In this document: positions 53,631 through 62,417 of the stretch, piece after piece | How the letters are laid out: each line of letters starts with the position of its first letter | Numbering within the stretch: the stretch's first letter is position 1 | Source: Calothrix sp. PCC 6303 | Lineage (GTDB): Bacteria > Cyanobacteriota > Cyanobacteriia > Cyanobacteriales > Nostocaceae | Assembly (NCBI RefSeq): GCF_000317435.1 | Contig: NC_019751.1 | Coordinates: 186,001-250,000, forward strand | Direction: 5' to 3' | Length of the DNA: 64,000 nt | Made by a program: the position numbers and the translations under genes | Notes under the pieces: model-generated | Database searches by the model: none | The model's input: the letters and a program-made list of their open reading frames with translations, nothing else | What the model was told of the DNA's origin: nothing

Positions 53631-55769
53631 TTATCTGTGGAAGAAGTCAAAATGCTCTATGGCTTCGATAATTCCCAACGTATAAGCCTGCTTTGCGTAG
53701 TAAATGCGATCGCTATTAACCAAATGTGACAGTTCTTCGTGATGACGATTAGCTACTACCACTGCCAAAGTATTGCCCCGCATCATATCTTCATCGGCAC
53801 CAGAACCACCCGCTACCAATATTTGTTCTAAGGGAATCCCCCACCTGTCAGCAACATAGCGTAAAGCCTGCCCTTTAGATGCTCGGATTGGTAAAATATC
53901 CAGGTATTGTCCGAATGAGAGGATAACATTCACCGCTAAATCTTCTTGATAAAGCAGACTATTAATCTCTTCTACTGAAGGTGCAAGATCAGAATCGTAG
54001 AAATAGCTAATTTTAAATCGACTCTGTTGCAGTTTCGGTTGCAATTCTAAACCTGGCAAATCAGATAGCACCCGCCGTACCTCCTGCGGTGTCCAACGCC
54101 GATCTATATGCTGTGACCACCAAATATCTGCGGTGAGATCCGGGTTATAATGAATGGCGGTACCGCCACTGGTAATCAGGACATCTGGTTCGGGAATATG
54201 GTATTGGCGAAGAGCCTTGAGGGCAGTATCTAAGCGCCTACCAGTGGCAATTCCAAAGGTAGTGTATTTACGATTTTCCCGTAGCACCTCAATAAAACGG
54301 GGTAAGTCGGCAGGGTTCCCCAATAGGCTCTGATCTAAGTCTGTGACGATGATGCGATCGTGATGCAGTATGGGGCGACGGGTTAGTGGAGTTGGCTCTA
54401 CTACCTCAGTTTTATCAACCAACGGACGAATTGTACTTAGATAAGTAGTAGCGTGAGCCTTCCAGGAATAGTGTTTCTCTACGTTACACAAACCGTTGTC
54501 AGCCCGACGTTGCCACTCCTTGGGGTTCTCCAATAGGTTTAGTAGTGCCGCCACAATAGTATCGCTGTCTAAAGGATCGATGAGGATGCCATTATCGCAG
54601 TTGCCAATTATACCACATGGTCCGCCGTCCTCAGTTGCCACTATCGGCAAACCGCTAGCTGCCGCTTCCAGCAGAGTTAACCCAAAAGGCTCAGTTAATG
54701 CTGGATTCACAAACACGCCACCAGATAGGGCAGCAAGGCGGTAAATGTATGGTACTTCATCAGCTTTGTGGTGTTTCGGATAAGCCACCCGACCATAAAG
54801 ATCGTAGCGATCGATAGCCAGAAATAGATTTGTCAGGACTTCCTGTGCGCCCTCATCCATATCACTGATGTCATCCCGATTACCTGCAATAATCAGTAGA
54901 TTTGCCAATTCCTGTAACCTTTCTGAACTACCGTAGGCATCTACCAAGGCACCAATATTTTTACGGGTATCTGGACGAGATAAAGCTAAAATCAGGGGTT
55001 TATTTGGCTCGTTTAAAAAACGGGAAATTACTTGACCAATGGGTGTTTGCCATTCATCCCCTTTAGGCGGATAAAACAACTCCAGATCGGTACCTGGGGG
55101 AATGACACGCATCCGATCAGGTTGATAGCAATCGTACAGTTCATATTGTTCTTCAATTTCCTGTTGGGTGCTGGTAATCACTCGATCGGCACTAGTTAGG
55201 GTAATCTCTTCGGCTTCAATACGGCGTGCCATATTATAGCGGCGATCGATTTCGTCTGAAGATATACCAGTAGCTAGCAAACGGCGGCGTTTCACCCGAC
55301 CTAAAGAATGACCAGTATGTACGAGGGGAACATTCAGGAAATGAGCTAGACGGCTACCGACATAGCCAGCGTCTGCATAATGGCTGTGAATAATGTCAGG
55401 AACCTGGTGAGAATTACGGATAAAGACCAACATATTATCAACAAAACTGTCCAAGTAATCCCACAGAAATTGTTTTGAGATATATTCTTCTGGCGACCCA
55501 GCTACTATACGAACAATGCGTGCCCCGTTTCCCAAAGATTCAATTTCCTGACTGTAGTCTGCATCTAATTTGGGGGCAGCCACCAAACGGGTGAACAGAT
55601 CTACTGCCCCTACACCAGGTAGATGGGATAAGGCACGAGCAAGTTCTACTACGTATTTGGTCTGTCCGCCAGTATCAGCATCGCGTCCCAGTTCTAAATT
55701 CTGACCTCTGATCAAGCCATGCACGCTGATTAGAGCAATGTACAGACCTTTGGCACTTGGAGTTGACAT
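53631..55769 (-). CDS. spsA: Sucrose-phosphate synthase with C-terminal phosphatase-like domain
   Basis: 712 residues from the ATG at 55769; 30 further leader codons upstream were rejected. The GT4 glycosyltransferase part (about 1-470) has LISVHGLIRGQNLELGRDAD then TGGQTKYVVELARAL, THSLGRVKRRRLL and EPFGLTLLEAAASGLPIVAT, all typical of SPS. The C-terminal HAD-type part (about 485-712) has VTDLDQSLLGN (first Asp of the HAD motif), GIATGRRLDTAL and GGSGADEDM. It makes sucrose-6-phosphate from UDP-glucose and fructose-6-phosphate. Sucrose is the carbon carrier to heterocysts and an osmolyte. Transcribed away from nif. Confidence 0.93.
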   Translation of the reverse strand: MSTPSAKGLYIALISVHGLIRGQNLELGRDADTGGQTKYVVELARALSHLPGVGAVDLFTRLVAAPKLDADYSQEIESLGNGARIVRIVAGSPEEYISKQFLWDYLDSFVDNMLVFIRNSHQVPDIIHSHYADAGYVGSRLAHFLNVPLVHTGHSLGRVKRRRLLATGISSDEIDRRYNMARRIEAEEITLTSADRVITSTQQEIEEQYELYDCYQPDRMRVIPPGTDLELFYPPKGDEWQTPIGQVISRFLNEPNKPLILALSRPDTRKNIGALVDAYGSSERLQELANLLIIAGNRDDISDMDEGAQEVLTNLFLAIDRYDLYGRVAYPKHHKADEVPYIYRLAALSGGVFVNPALTEPFGLTLLEAAASGLPIVATEDGGPCGIIGNCDNGILIDPLDSDTIVAALLNLLENPKEWQRRADNGLCNVEKHYSWKAHATTYLSTIRPLVDKTEVVEPTPLTRRPILHHDRIIVTDLDQSLLGNPADLPRFIEVLRENRKYTTFGIATGRRLDTALKALRQYHIPEPDVLITSGGTAIHYNPDLTADIWWSQHIDRRWTPQEVRRVLSDLPGLELQPKLQQSRFKISYFYDSDLAPSVEEINSLLYQEDLAVNVILSFGQYLDILPIRASKGQALRYVADRWGIPLEQILVAGGSGADEDMMRGNTLAVVVANRHHEELSHLVNSDRIYYAKQAYTLGIIEAIEHFDFFHR

Positions 55770-56076
55770 AATACACCTACAGTAATCAGATTTTTGGCGT
55801 TGCTGACTTGATGTATGAAAACAATTTTGCGTAATGAGAGAAATCCTTGGAAGACGCAATGTATTGCGTCTCTACATTTTAAATCCATACCGTAATTTAG
55901 CAACGCCAAATTTTTAGGTCGTTTTTTACTCTATCACTATGTGAGCCAATGGAATCGCAATTCTTTGTAGCGATCGCATGAATATATCAAGGCTCACTTA
56001 CCGTAGTGTGACGCTCAAATCCGATATTTTTTTGGTGATCCCTCACTAGCTACCATGTTGTAATAAGTGTTTTGCA
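55770..56076. other. Region between sucrose-phosphate synthase and the nifE fragment
   Basis: 307 bases. It contains the GAGACG-type palindrome (55848-55877) and sequence with no similarity to nifE coding up to about 56076. If nifE is interrupted by an excision element, its border lies in the last few tens of bases. No recombinase gene is present here. Confidence 0.5.
55848..55877. repeat. GAGACG-type dispersed palindrome, copy 3
   Basis: GGAAGACGCAAT pairs with ATTGCGTCTC followed by TACA. Same family as 32155. Confidence 0.5.
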
Positions 56077-56922
56077 GAACCTGAATATACAACACCTTAT
56101 GACATTAATTTGATTGGTGAGTACAACATTGCCGGGGAGATGTGGAATATCTTACCGCTGTTAGAAAAGCTGGGAGTTCGTGTTCTCTCAAAAATTACAG
56201 GTGATGCTCGCTACGAGGAAGTATGCTATGCTCACCGTGCCAAATTAAATGTGATGATTTGCTCCAAAGCGCTGATTAATATGGCGCGAAAAATGGAGGA
56301 TAAATATGGTATTCCCTACATCGAAGAGTCATTTTACGGTGTGGAGGATATGAATAGATGCTTACGAAATATTGCTGCAAAACTGGGGGGTACTGAGTTA
56401 AAAGAGCGTGCAGAAAAGTTGATTGCCGAAGAAACAGCAAAGTTAGATACTGCTTTGGCTGGTTATCGGACTCGCCTCAAAGATAGAAGAGTAGTTATCT
56501 ATACTGGTGGAGTTAAAAGCTGGTCGATTATTTCGGCTGCACAGGATTTAGGAATGCACGTTGTTGCTACCAGTACGAAAAAGAGTACTGAGGAAGATAA
56601 AGCTCGAATTAAACAGTTACTTGGGGTGGATGGGATTATGTTGGAGAAAGGAAATCCCCAAGAAATTCTCCGCGTAATTGATGAAACCAATGCGGAGATG
56701 TTAATTGCAGGTGGACGAAATCAATATACTGCTTTGAAAGCTCGAATTCCTTTTTTAGATATTAACCAAGAGCGTCATCATACCTATGCTGGTTATAACG
56801 GGATGGTGAATATGGCAAGGGAATTGGATGAGGCTTTACATAGTCCAGTGTGGGAACAGATTCGTAAACCTGCGCCTTGGGAGATGGAATTAATCATTGA
56901 GAAATCTGTGTATTTTGATTAG
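56077..56922 (+). pseudogene. nifE: NifE C-terminal part (5' part absent)
   Basis: 282 codons matching the second half of NifE, the scaffold on which FeMo-cofactor matures together with NifN: EPEYTTPYDINLIGEYNIAG, ITGDARYEEVCYAHRAKLNV, KMEDKYGIPYIEESFYGVED, GGRNQYTALKARIPFLDINQ. Similarity begins at 56077. Upstream in the same frame there are only nine unrelated codons and a TAG at 56047. The full protein is about 450-480 residues, so some 170-200 N-terminal residues, including part of the cofactor-binding site, are missing. The first possible start is a TTG at 56110, with no ribosome binding site. nifN follows normally, so the gene may be restored by programmed excision in heterocysts. Confidence 0.85.
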
Positions 56923-56930
56923 GGTGTCAC

Positions 56931-57109
56931 TGAAGAAGCAGAGGGGCAGGGAGAGGGGGAGCAGGGGGAGCAAGCCCTGCCCCGGAGCCATGGAGCGGAA
57001 TCTGGGTATCAAGCCCCGCCCTTCTAGGGCGCTCTAAAAGAGTGCGGAGTACAAGCTCCGTCTCAGTTTTCCCCCTTGCACCCTGCACCCCTGCTCCCCT
57101 GCCTCTTCA
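56931..57109. repeat. 179-bp imperfect inverted repeat between nifE and nifN
   Basis: Purine-rich left arm (TGAAGAAGCAGAGGGGCAGG...) and complementary right arm ending CCCCTGCCTCTTCA, with a small CGCCC...GGGCG hairpin between. It resembles GGGGCAGGG-type intergenic repeats of cyanobacteria and could slow or attenuate transcription. Confidence 0.6.
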
Positions 57110-57161
57110 TAGTCAGGGGAAATCAAATCAATGGAAAAAACATCCTAGGGGGTAAATAAGA

Positions 57162-58481
57162 ATGGCGATAGTCTCGATTCCAAATAAACCAGTTGTGGTT
57201 AATCCACTCAAACAAAGCCAACCGTTAGGTGCAGCGATCGCGTTTTTGGGTTTGAAGGGGATGATACCATTACTGCATGGTTCCCAAGGTTGTACGGCTT
57301 TTGCCAAAGTGGTTTTGGTGCGCCACTTTCGGGAGGCTATTCCGTTATCCACAACGGCAATGACTGAGGTGACTACTATTTTGGGTGGAGAAGACAATAT
57401 CGAGCAAGCGATTCTCACCTTGGTAGAAAAAGTCAACCCGGAAATTATTGGCTTATGTACAACTAGCTTGACAGAAACGCGGGGTGATGATATGGAGGGA
57501 ATCATGAAAGATTTCCGCAAGCGTCATCCAGAGCTAGATAAATTACCAATTATTTTGGTATCGACACCAGATTTTCGAGGTGCATTACAGGACGGATTTG
57601 CGAATGCGATCGCGTCTATCGTCAAAGAGGTACCTGAAGCAGGTGCAATTGAACCGCGACAGGTGACAATTTTAGCAAGTTCGGCTTTTACACCTGGAGA
57701 TATTCAGCATGTGAAAGAAATAGTCACAGCGTTTGGATTGGAACCAATTGTTGTCCCTGATTTATCCACTTCTATGGATGGTCATTTAGATGATGCTTGG
57801 AGTCCAATTACAGTGGGTGGAACGACTTTAGCACAACTGAAAAAAGTTGGCAGTTCTGCCTTCACAATTGCTTTGGGTGAAAGTGTCCGCGAAGCTGCCG
57901 CAATTTTAGAAAAACGCTTTAATATCCCCTATGAAGTATTTTCCGAGTTGACAGGTTTGCAACCAGTAGACGAATTTATGCAAGCATTGGCAGACTTAAG
58001 TGGAAATAGTGTACCAGAGAAATTTCGTCATCAACGTCGGCAATTGCAAGATGCGATGTTAGATACGCACTTTTATTTTGGTCACAAGCGGGTATCGTTA
58101 GCATTAGAACCAGATTTGTTGTGGTCAACAGTTTTATTTTTGCGATCTATGGGGGCAGAAATTCAAGCGGCTGTAACTACCACACGTTCTCCACTTTTAG
58201 AAGCATTACCAGTTGAAACAGTAGTTATTGGTGACTATGAAGATTTTGAACAACTAGCGATTGGTTCAGATTTATTAATAGGTAATTCCCATGCAGCTAC
58301 TATTTCTAAACATTTAGGAATTCCCCTATACCGTCAAGGCATTCCCATTTTTGACCGTCTAGGAAATGGACAAATGAATAAGATTGGGTATCAAGGGACG
58401 ATGGATATTTTATTTGAAATTGGGAATATTCTCCTAGAAGATGAGGAAAAAAAAGCTAGGGATTTAGATTTTGAAATGTAA
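57162..58481 (+). CDS. nifN: NifN, FeMo-cofactor scaffold subunit
   Basis: 439 residues. Partner of NifE in the NifEN tetramer that receives NifB-cofactor and converts it to FeMo-cofactor. The N-terminus NPLKQSQPLGAAIAFLGLKG and LHGSQGCTAFAKVVLVRHFR is highly typical (with the conserved Cys), then EVTTILGGEDNIEQAI and GLCTTSLTETRGDDMEG. Length is normal. It follows the nifE fragment after 239 bases containing an inverted repeat, a longer gap than usual for a nifEN pair. GGGGG precedes the ATG by about nine bases. Confidence 0.97.
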   Translation: MAIVSIPNKPVVVNPLKQSQPLGAAIAFLGLKGMIPLLHGSQGCTAFAKVVLVRHFREAIPLSTTAMTEVTTILGGEDNIEQAILTLVEKVNPEIIGLCTTSLTETRGDDMEGIMKDFRKRHPELDKLPIILVSTPDFRGALQDGFANAIASIVKEVPEAGAIEPRQVTILASSAFTPGDIQHVKEIVTAFGLEPIVVPDLSTSMDGHLDDAWSPITVGGTTLAQLKKVGSSAFTIALGESVREAAAILEKRFNIPYEVFSELTGLQPVDEFMQALADLSGNSVPEKFRHQRRQLQDAMLDTHFYFGHKRVSLALEPDLLWSTVLFLRSMGAEIQAAVTTTRSPLLEALPVETVVIGDYEDFEQLAIGSDLLIGNSHAATISKHLGIPLYRQGIPIFDRLGNGQMNKIGYQGTMDILFEIGNILLEDEEKKARDLDFEM

Positions 58482-58518
58482 TTGATATATCAACATGCAT
58501 TTCCCGGAAATATCAAGA

Positions 58519-58545
58519 GAGACGTGATATTTCTCGTCTCTACAG
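58519..58545. repeat. GAGACG-type dispersed palindrome, copy 4
   Basis: GAGAGACGTGATA pairs with CTCGTCTC; ends TCTACA as in the other copies. Lies between nifN and nifX. Confidence 0.5.
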
Positions 58546-58569
58546 TTTTTTTCTGATAATTCATGTCTG

Positions 58570-58710
58570 ATGAATTGGCTGTATTTAATTAATAAATTGC
58601 GAATTTTACAGCAACATTTTCAACTCGAAATTATTAGCTATCATCCCATATTTGCAGAGAATATAGCTTCTACAGAACTGCTCATCAAAATAGAGGAGAA
58701 CAAACCATGA
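58570..58710 (+). CDS. Possible 46-codon small ORF overlapping nifX start
   Basis: Reads NWLYLINKLRILQQHFQLEI and ends IEENKP, with its TGA overlapping the nifX ATG (ATGA), the arrangement of translational coupling. No family is recognised and no ribosome binding site is evident. It may be chance or a degenerate gene. Confidence 0.25.
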   Translation: MNWLYLINKLRILQQHFQLEIISYHPIFAENIASTELLIKIEENKP

Positions 58711-59120
58711 AAATAGCTTTTACGACTAGTGACAATACACATGTAAATGCTCACTTTGGCTGGGCAAAAATAATTGATGTGTATGAAATATCAGACAAAG
58801 GTTACAGTTTTTTAGAAACCTTACATTTTGAAGGTGACTTAAAACAAGATGGTAACGAAGATAAAGTTACACCAAAACTTGATGCTTTAAACGATTGCAA
58901 AATTGTTTATGTTTCCGCAATTGGGGGAACTGCTGCTGCCAAGTTAATTAAAAAAGGTGTGACACCAGTCAAAGCCAAATCTGACGATGAAAAGATTGCT
59001 GAGATTTTGGCAAAACTAGTGGAAACCTTAAAGGGAAATCCACCACCTTGGTTACGCAAAGCATTACTAGAAAAACCAAAAAGTTTTGAGGAAGAAATTG
59101 ACGAGGAAGCAAGCGTATGA
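58707..59120 (+). CDS. nifX: NifX, cofactor-binding maturation protein
   Basis: 137 residues: FTTSDNTHVNAHFGWAKIID and IGGTAAAKLIKKGVTPVK are typical of the NifX/NifY cofactor-binding fold. NifX holds FeMo-cofactor precursors between NifB, NifEN and NifDK. The C-terminus is extended and acidic (EEEIDEEASV). Preceded by the leader AAAATAGAGGAGAACA, nearly the same as that before fdxH. Overlaps the DUF269 gene by four bases (ATGA). Confidence 0.96.
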   Translation: MKIAFTTSDNTHVNAHFGWAKIIDVYEISDKGYSFLETLHFEGDLKQDGNEDKVTPKLDALNDCKIVYVSAIGGTAAAKLIKKGVTPVKAKSDDEKIAEILAKLVETLKGNPPPWLRKALLEKPKSFEEEIDEEASV

Positions 59121-59593
59121 GTGAAAAAAATAGTGTAAAACCGGATACCTCCTTTGAAGTAAATAGCTCTCCGTTCCTGAAAGCGATCGCGCAACAGATC
59201 CGTGGGCAAGATGTGTATGGTGTTTACCGTAATTGGTCGGATGATTTACTCCTCAAACCATACGTTGTCAGCAAGCAGAAAAAGCGTGAAATCTCTATAG
59301 ATGGGGAAATTGACCCTTCAACCCTCAGCCGAATCATGGCTTTTTACCGTGCAGCAGCAGCTTGTATCGAAAAAGAAACAGGTCTACTTTCCCAAGTAGT
59401 TGTGGATTTAGGTCATGAAGGTTTCGGCTGGGCTTTGGTATTTGCAGGTCATTTAATTTTGGTTCGTAAAACCATGCGTGATGCTCACCGTTTTGGCTTT
59501 GATTCTTTGGAGAAACTAGCCGCAACAGGTGAGGAATTAGTTGCAGATGCAATTGAATTAGGTAAGCGTTTTACCGAAGTTGGAGAAATTTAA
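59117..59593 (+). CDS. NifX-associated protein (DUF269, NafX-like)
   Basis: 158 residues of the DUF269 family, found next to nifX in most diazotrophs: FLKAIAQQIRGQDVYGVYRN, EISIDGEIDPSTLSRIMAFY and VVDLGHEGFGWALVFAGHLI. Probably binds or protects cofactor precursors; the precise role is not settled. The four-base overlap with nifX implies coupled translation. Confidence 0.93.
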   Translation: MSEKNSVKPDTSFEVNSSPFLKAIAQQIRGQDVYGVYRNWSDDLLLKPYVVSKQKKREISIDGEIDPSTLSRIMAFYRAAAACIEKETGLLSQVVVDLGHEGFGWALVFAGHLILVRKTMRDAHRFGFDSLEKLAATGEELVADAIELGKRFTEVGEI

Positions 59594-59717
59594 AAAAGGG
59601 AACTCTTAACAGGGAACAGGGAACAGAAAAATGTCTGTCTCGTTGAATTATTCTCAAAAGTTTTCGACATCTAGCTCCTTTGTTCTACGCTGATATCGCT
59701 TTTTGATGGAGGTTGTC

Positions 59718-59936
59718 ATGGCTGAAATGACAGAAACAGCTATTGAGGATTTGAGAATGCAAATCAAACGCCTCAACAGTAAAGCTGGTCAAATGAAAAT
59801 GGATTTACATGACTTAGCAGAAGGTTTGCCAACTAACTATCAACAATTGATGGATGTGGCAGCAGAAACCTATGAGATTTTTCGTAAATTAGAACAAATG
59901 AGACAACAACTCAAAAATATGGAGCAAGCACAATGA
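59718..59936 (+). CDS. CCE_0567/DUF683-family nif-associated protein
   Basis: 72 residues from the ATG at 59718, chosen because GGAGG lies five bases upstream; earlier in-frame ATG (59706) and TTG (59703) overlap that site. Almost wholly helical: TAIEDLRMQIKRLNSKAGQM, DLAEGLPTNYQQLMDVAAET. Small conserved protein of cyanobacterial nif clusters forming helical bundles. Role unproven, probably related to Fe-S or cofactor trafficking. The stop overlaps nifW by four bases. Confidence 0.9.
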   Translation: MAEMTETAIEDLRMQIKRLNSKAGQMKMDLHDLAEGLPTNYQQLMDVAAETYEIFRKLEQMRQQLKNMEQAQ

Positions 59937-60250
59937 ACACAGATTTTGATACTTTTAATCAGATCGTTGAAGCTGAGGAGTATTTTAAGTTTTTTGGACT
60001 TGCTTACGAACCAAAAGTGGTAAATGTCAACCGTTTACATATTTTGAGAAAGTTTTCTTTATATATTAAAGAAATAGACCAACAAAACCCAGGTTTAGGC
60101 TTTGCAGAAAAACTTCATAAATACCGTGCAGCTTTAGAGCAAGCGTATCAAGTTTTTCTAGAATCAACACCTCAAGAGCAAAAGCTATTCAAAGTGTTTA
60201 ATGATAAGCCAAAAAATGTAGTCACGCTGACAGAAATCACTTCTGATTAG
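59933..60250 (+). CDS. nifW: NifW, nitrogenase-stabilising protein
   Basis: 105 residues: EAEEYFKFFGLAYEPKVVNV and KKFSLYIKEI-type region, as in NifW. It associates with MoFe protein and protects it or aids its maturation, especially under oxygen. Four-base overlap with the preceding gene and ten-base gap to hesA place it inside one operon. Confidence 0.93.
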   Translation: MNTDFDTFNQIVEAEEYFKFFGLAYEPKVVNVNRLHILRKFSLYIKEIDQQNPGLGFAEKLHKYRAALEQAYQVFLESTPQEQKLFKVFNDKPKNVVTLTEITSD

Positions 60251-60260
60251 GAGGTACAAA

Positions 60261-61058
60261 GTGATTGACCTAACGCCTACCGAGTTGGAACGTTACCGCC
60301 GCCAAATAATGCTCCCTAATTTTGGCGAATTAGCACAAAAGCGCCTGAAATCAGCTACAGTTCTGGTTACTGGTGTTGGAGGATTGGGCGGTACGGCAGC
60401 ACTGTATCTGGCTGTTGCGGGTGTTGGTCGGTTGATACTAGTTCGAGGTGGTGACTTACGGCTGGATGACATGAACCGTCAGGTTTTGATGGCGGATGAC
60501 TGGGTTGGTAAACCCAGAGTGTTTAAAGCCAAGGAAACCCTAGAAGCTATTAATCCCGATATCAAAGTAGATGCAATCTTTGACTACATCACCCCAGAAA
60601 ATGTAGACTCGTTGGTGCAATCTGCTGATATGGCGTTGGATTGCGCTCACAATTTCACTGAGAGAGATTTACTCAATGAAGCTTGTGTGCGTCATCGCAA
60701 ACCAATGGTGGAATCGGCGATGGATGGAATGGAAGCTTATTTAACCACGATTATTCCTGGTGTAACTCCATGTTTATCCTGTTTGTTTCCTGAAAAGCCA
60801 GTTTGGGATAAACGCGCTTTCTCAGTTTTGGGTGCAGTCTCTGGAACACTTGCTTGTTTAACTGCATTGGAAGCTGTGAAATTAATTACAGGATTTAGTC
60901 AGCCCTTACTATCGCAGTTGTTGACGATTGACTTGAACCGGATGGAATTTGCGAAGAGACGATCGCATCGTGATCGTGAATGTCCAGTCTGTGGGAATAA
61001 TGCACCTTGGCGTTATTCGTCCCCTCAGTCAGTGGAAACTACCACCAATTGCAAATAG
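60261..61058 (+). CDS. hesA: HesA, ThiF/MoeB-like E1-type protein
   Basis: 265 residues from a GTG preceded by TAGGAGG. E1-like adenylating fold: RYRRQIMLPNFGELAQKRLK, nucleotide-binding GVGGLGGTAALYLAVAGVG, Arg/Asp in DDMNRQVL and zinc cysteines CLSC and CPVC. Known from heterocyst clusters as hesA; thought to activate a sulphur carrier or take part in metal-cluster supply to nitrogenase. Follows nifW by ten bases. Confidence 0.94.
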   Translation: MIDLTPTELERYRRQIMLPNFGELAQKRLKSATVLVTGVGGLGGTAALYLAVAGVGRLILVRGGDLRLDDMNRQVLMADDWVGKPRVFKAKETLEAINPDIKVDAIFDYITPENVDSLVQSADMALDCAHNFTERDLLNEACVRHRKPMVESAMDGMEAYLTTIIPGVTPCLSCLFPEKPVWDKRAFSVLGAVSGTLACLTALEAVKLITGFSQPLLSQLLTIDLNRMEFAKRRSHRDRECPVCGNNAPWRYSSPQSVETTTNCK

Positions 61059-61430
61059 GAATGCTGGATATTCCTGGGTTAATTTAAACAAGCGATCGCT
61101 TATGGCTTTCAGCGAGCTTACCACAAGACATCTCATATTGAGTTATCACTGCTGGTTAACGACTATCTTCCTGATCGGAATTTAAGCTGAATCTCGGCTT
61201 TGTGATCAACGAAGTATTATTTGTTGTTACTTTTCTTCTCACCACCAGCAAAATCACTAGTTGTCAATGATTAAAAGTTGATTGATAGCCTATATGAGTC
61301 TTTCAAAGCTAATGATTGTCACCAATAAAGTCTGAAAAACTCATCATTGATTAAGGTTAGCATCACCCAACAAGTCATTATTGGCAACTAATAAATTACA
61401 ACAATACACTACCAACAAATTGGAGGAACG
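61059..61430. other. hesA-hesB intergenic region
   Basis: 372 bases. It contains one HIP1 site at 61094 and AT-rich sequence. A hesB-specific promoter could lie here. TTGGAGGAACG at the end is a strong ribosome binding site for hesB. No gene seen. Confidence 0.5.
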
Positions 61431-61802
61431 ATGGCTGTTACACTAACAGAAAAAGCAGAATTTCGCTTGCAAACTTTTTTGTTTGGTTCGTCTTCAGACT
61501 CCAATCCAACAAACAAAGGTATTCGTATCTCTGTTTCTGATGGGGGTTGCAATGGCTATGAATATGGAATGGAAATCACTTCCGCACCCAAGTCTGATGA
61601 CCTAGTAATTCAACAAGGTAAAGTACTTATTTTTGTTGACCCTAAAAGTGCGCCATTGTTGGAAGGAATTGTGATCGATTTTGTTGAAGGTGTGATTGAA
61701 AGTGGCTTTAAATTCGCTAATCCCAACGCTACAGATACTTGTGGTTGTGGTAAATCATTCAAGGCTAGTGACTGTACTCCAGAAGCTAAACCTTGTAAAT
61801 AA
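61431..61802 (+). CDS. hesB: HesB, A-type Fe-S carrier
   Basis: 123 residues of the IscA/HesB family. Conserved cysteines: GGCNGYEYGM and DTCGCGKSF (Cys-x-Cys near the C-terminus). Carries Fe-S clusters or iron to nitrogenase components in heterocysts. The C-terminus is slightly extended (SDCTPEAKPCK), adding two further Cys. Strong GGAGG ribosome binding site. Confidence 0.95.
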   Translation: MAVTLTEKAEFRLQTFLFGSSSDSNPTNKGIRISVSDGGCNGYEYGMEITSAPKSDDLVIQQGKVLIFVDPKSAPLLEGIVIDFVEGVIESGFKFANPNATDTCGCGKSFKASDCTPEAKPCK

Positions 61803-62117
61803 ACCAACTCTCATTCATCTATCTAGCTTGAAGAAGAGGCAGAGGGGCAGAGGGGCAGGGAGCAGGAAGGATTAGACAAGGCAGCTTTTGGGGGTCATCC
61901 AACTCCTAAAACGTGCCGTCCCATGTTCAGCTTCGCTCCATAGCAGTTCTTGTAGCGGTCATGTATCGAAAGCTCCTTTTACCACTACCCCTGCTTCTTG
62001 TTGAGAAAATACCGAGCATTTGGCTTACCAGCAATCAAATATTTACCCATCTTGCAAAATTAGCAATATCGGTAAAGTGGTGTAATTTCGTTTCTTAAAA
62101 TAGAGGAGAACACAACA
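61803..62117. other. hesB-fdxH intergenic region
   Basis: 315 bases. GGCAGAGGGGCAG-type purine-rich repeat at 61838-61868, then unique sequence. A short open frame at 61913-62098 has no coding character. fdxH leader AAAATAGAGGAGAACA is at 62096-62111. Confidence 0.5.
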
Positions 62118-62417
62118 ATGGCAACATATCAAGTTAGATTAATCAACAAGAAAGAAGACCTTGATACCGTAATTGAGGTAGACGAAGAAACAACAATTTT
62201 AGATGGTGCAGAAGAAGCAGGTATTGAACTACCTTTCTCTTGCCATTCCGGTTCTTGCTCTAGCTGCGTTGGCAAAATTGTTGAAGGTGAAGTAGATCAA
62301 TCAGATCAAATTTTCTTGGATGATGATCAAATGGGTAAAGGATTTGCTTTACTTTGTGTTACCTATCCTCGTTCTAACTGTACAATCAAAACTCACCAAG
62401 AACCTTACTTAGTATAG
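62118..62417 (+). CDS. fdxH: FdxH, heterocyst-type [2Fe-2S] ferredoxin
   Basis: 99 residues, plant-type ferredoxin with CHSGSCSSC (three ligands) and fourth Cys in [10 protein letters not shown]. The basic stretch [10 protein letters not shown] and variant loop after the third Cys mark the heterocyst form, the direct electron donor to nitrogenase reductase NifH in heterocysts. It is the last gene of the nif/hes set here. Hairpins follow the stop codon. Confidence 0.95.
   Translation: MATYQVRLINKKEDLDTVIEVDEETTILDGAEEAGIELPFSCHSGSCSSCVGKIVEGEVDQSDQIFLDDDQMGKGFALLCVTYPRSNCTIKTHQEPYLV

Noticed and set aside
56110-56922. NifE fragment as a complete short gene from TTG 56110
   Set aside because: NifE similarity extends upstream of that codon to 56077, there is no ribosome binding site, and half of the protein fold is missing.
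61913-62098. 61-codon frame between hesB and fdxH
   Set aside because: No family character, overlaps the fdxH leader region and starts in repeat-like sequence.
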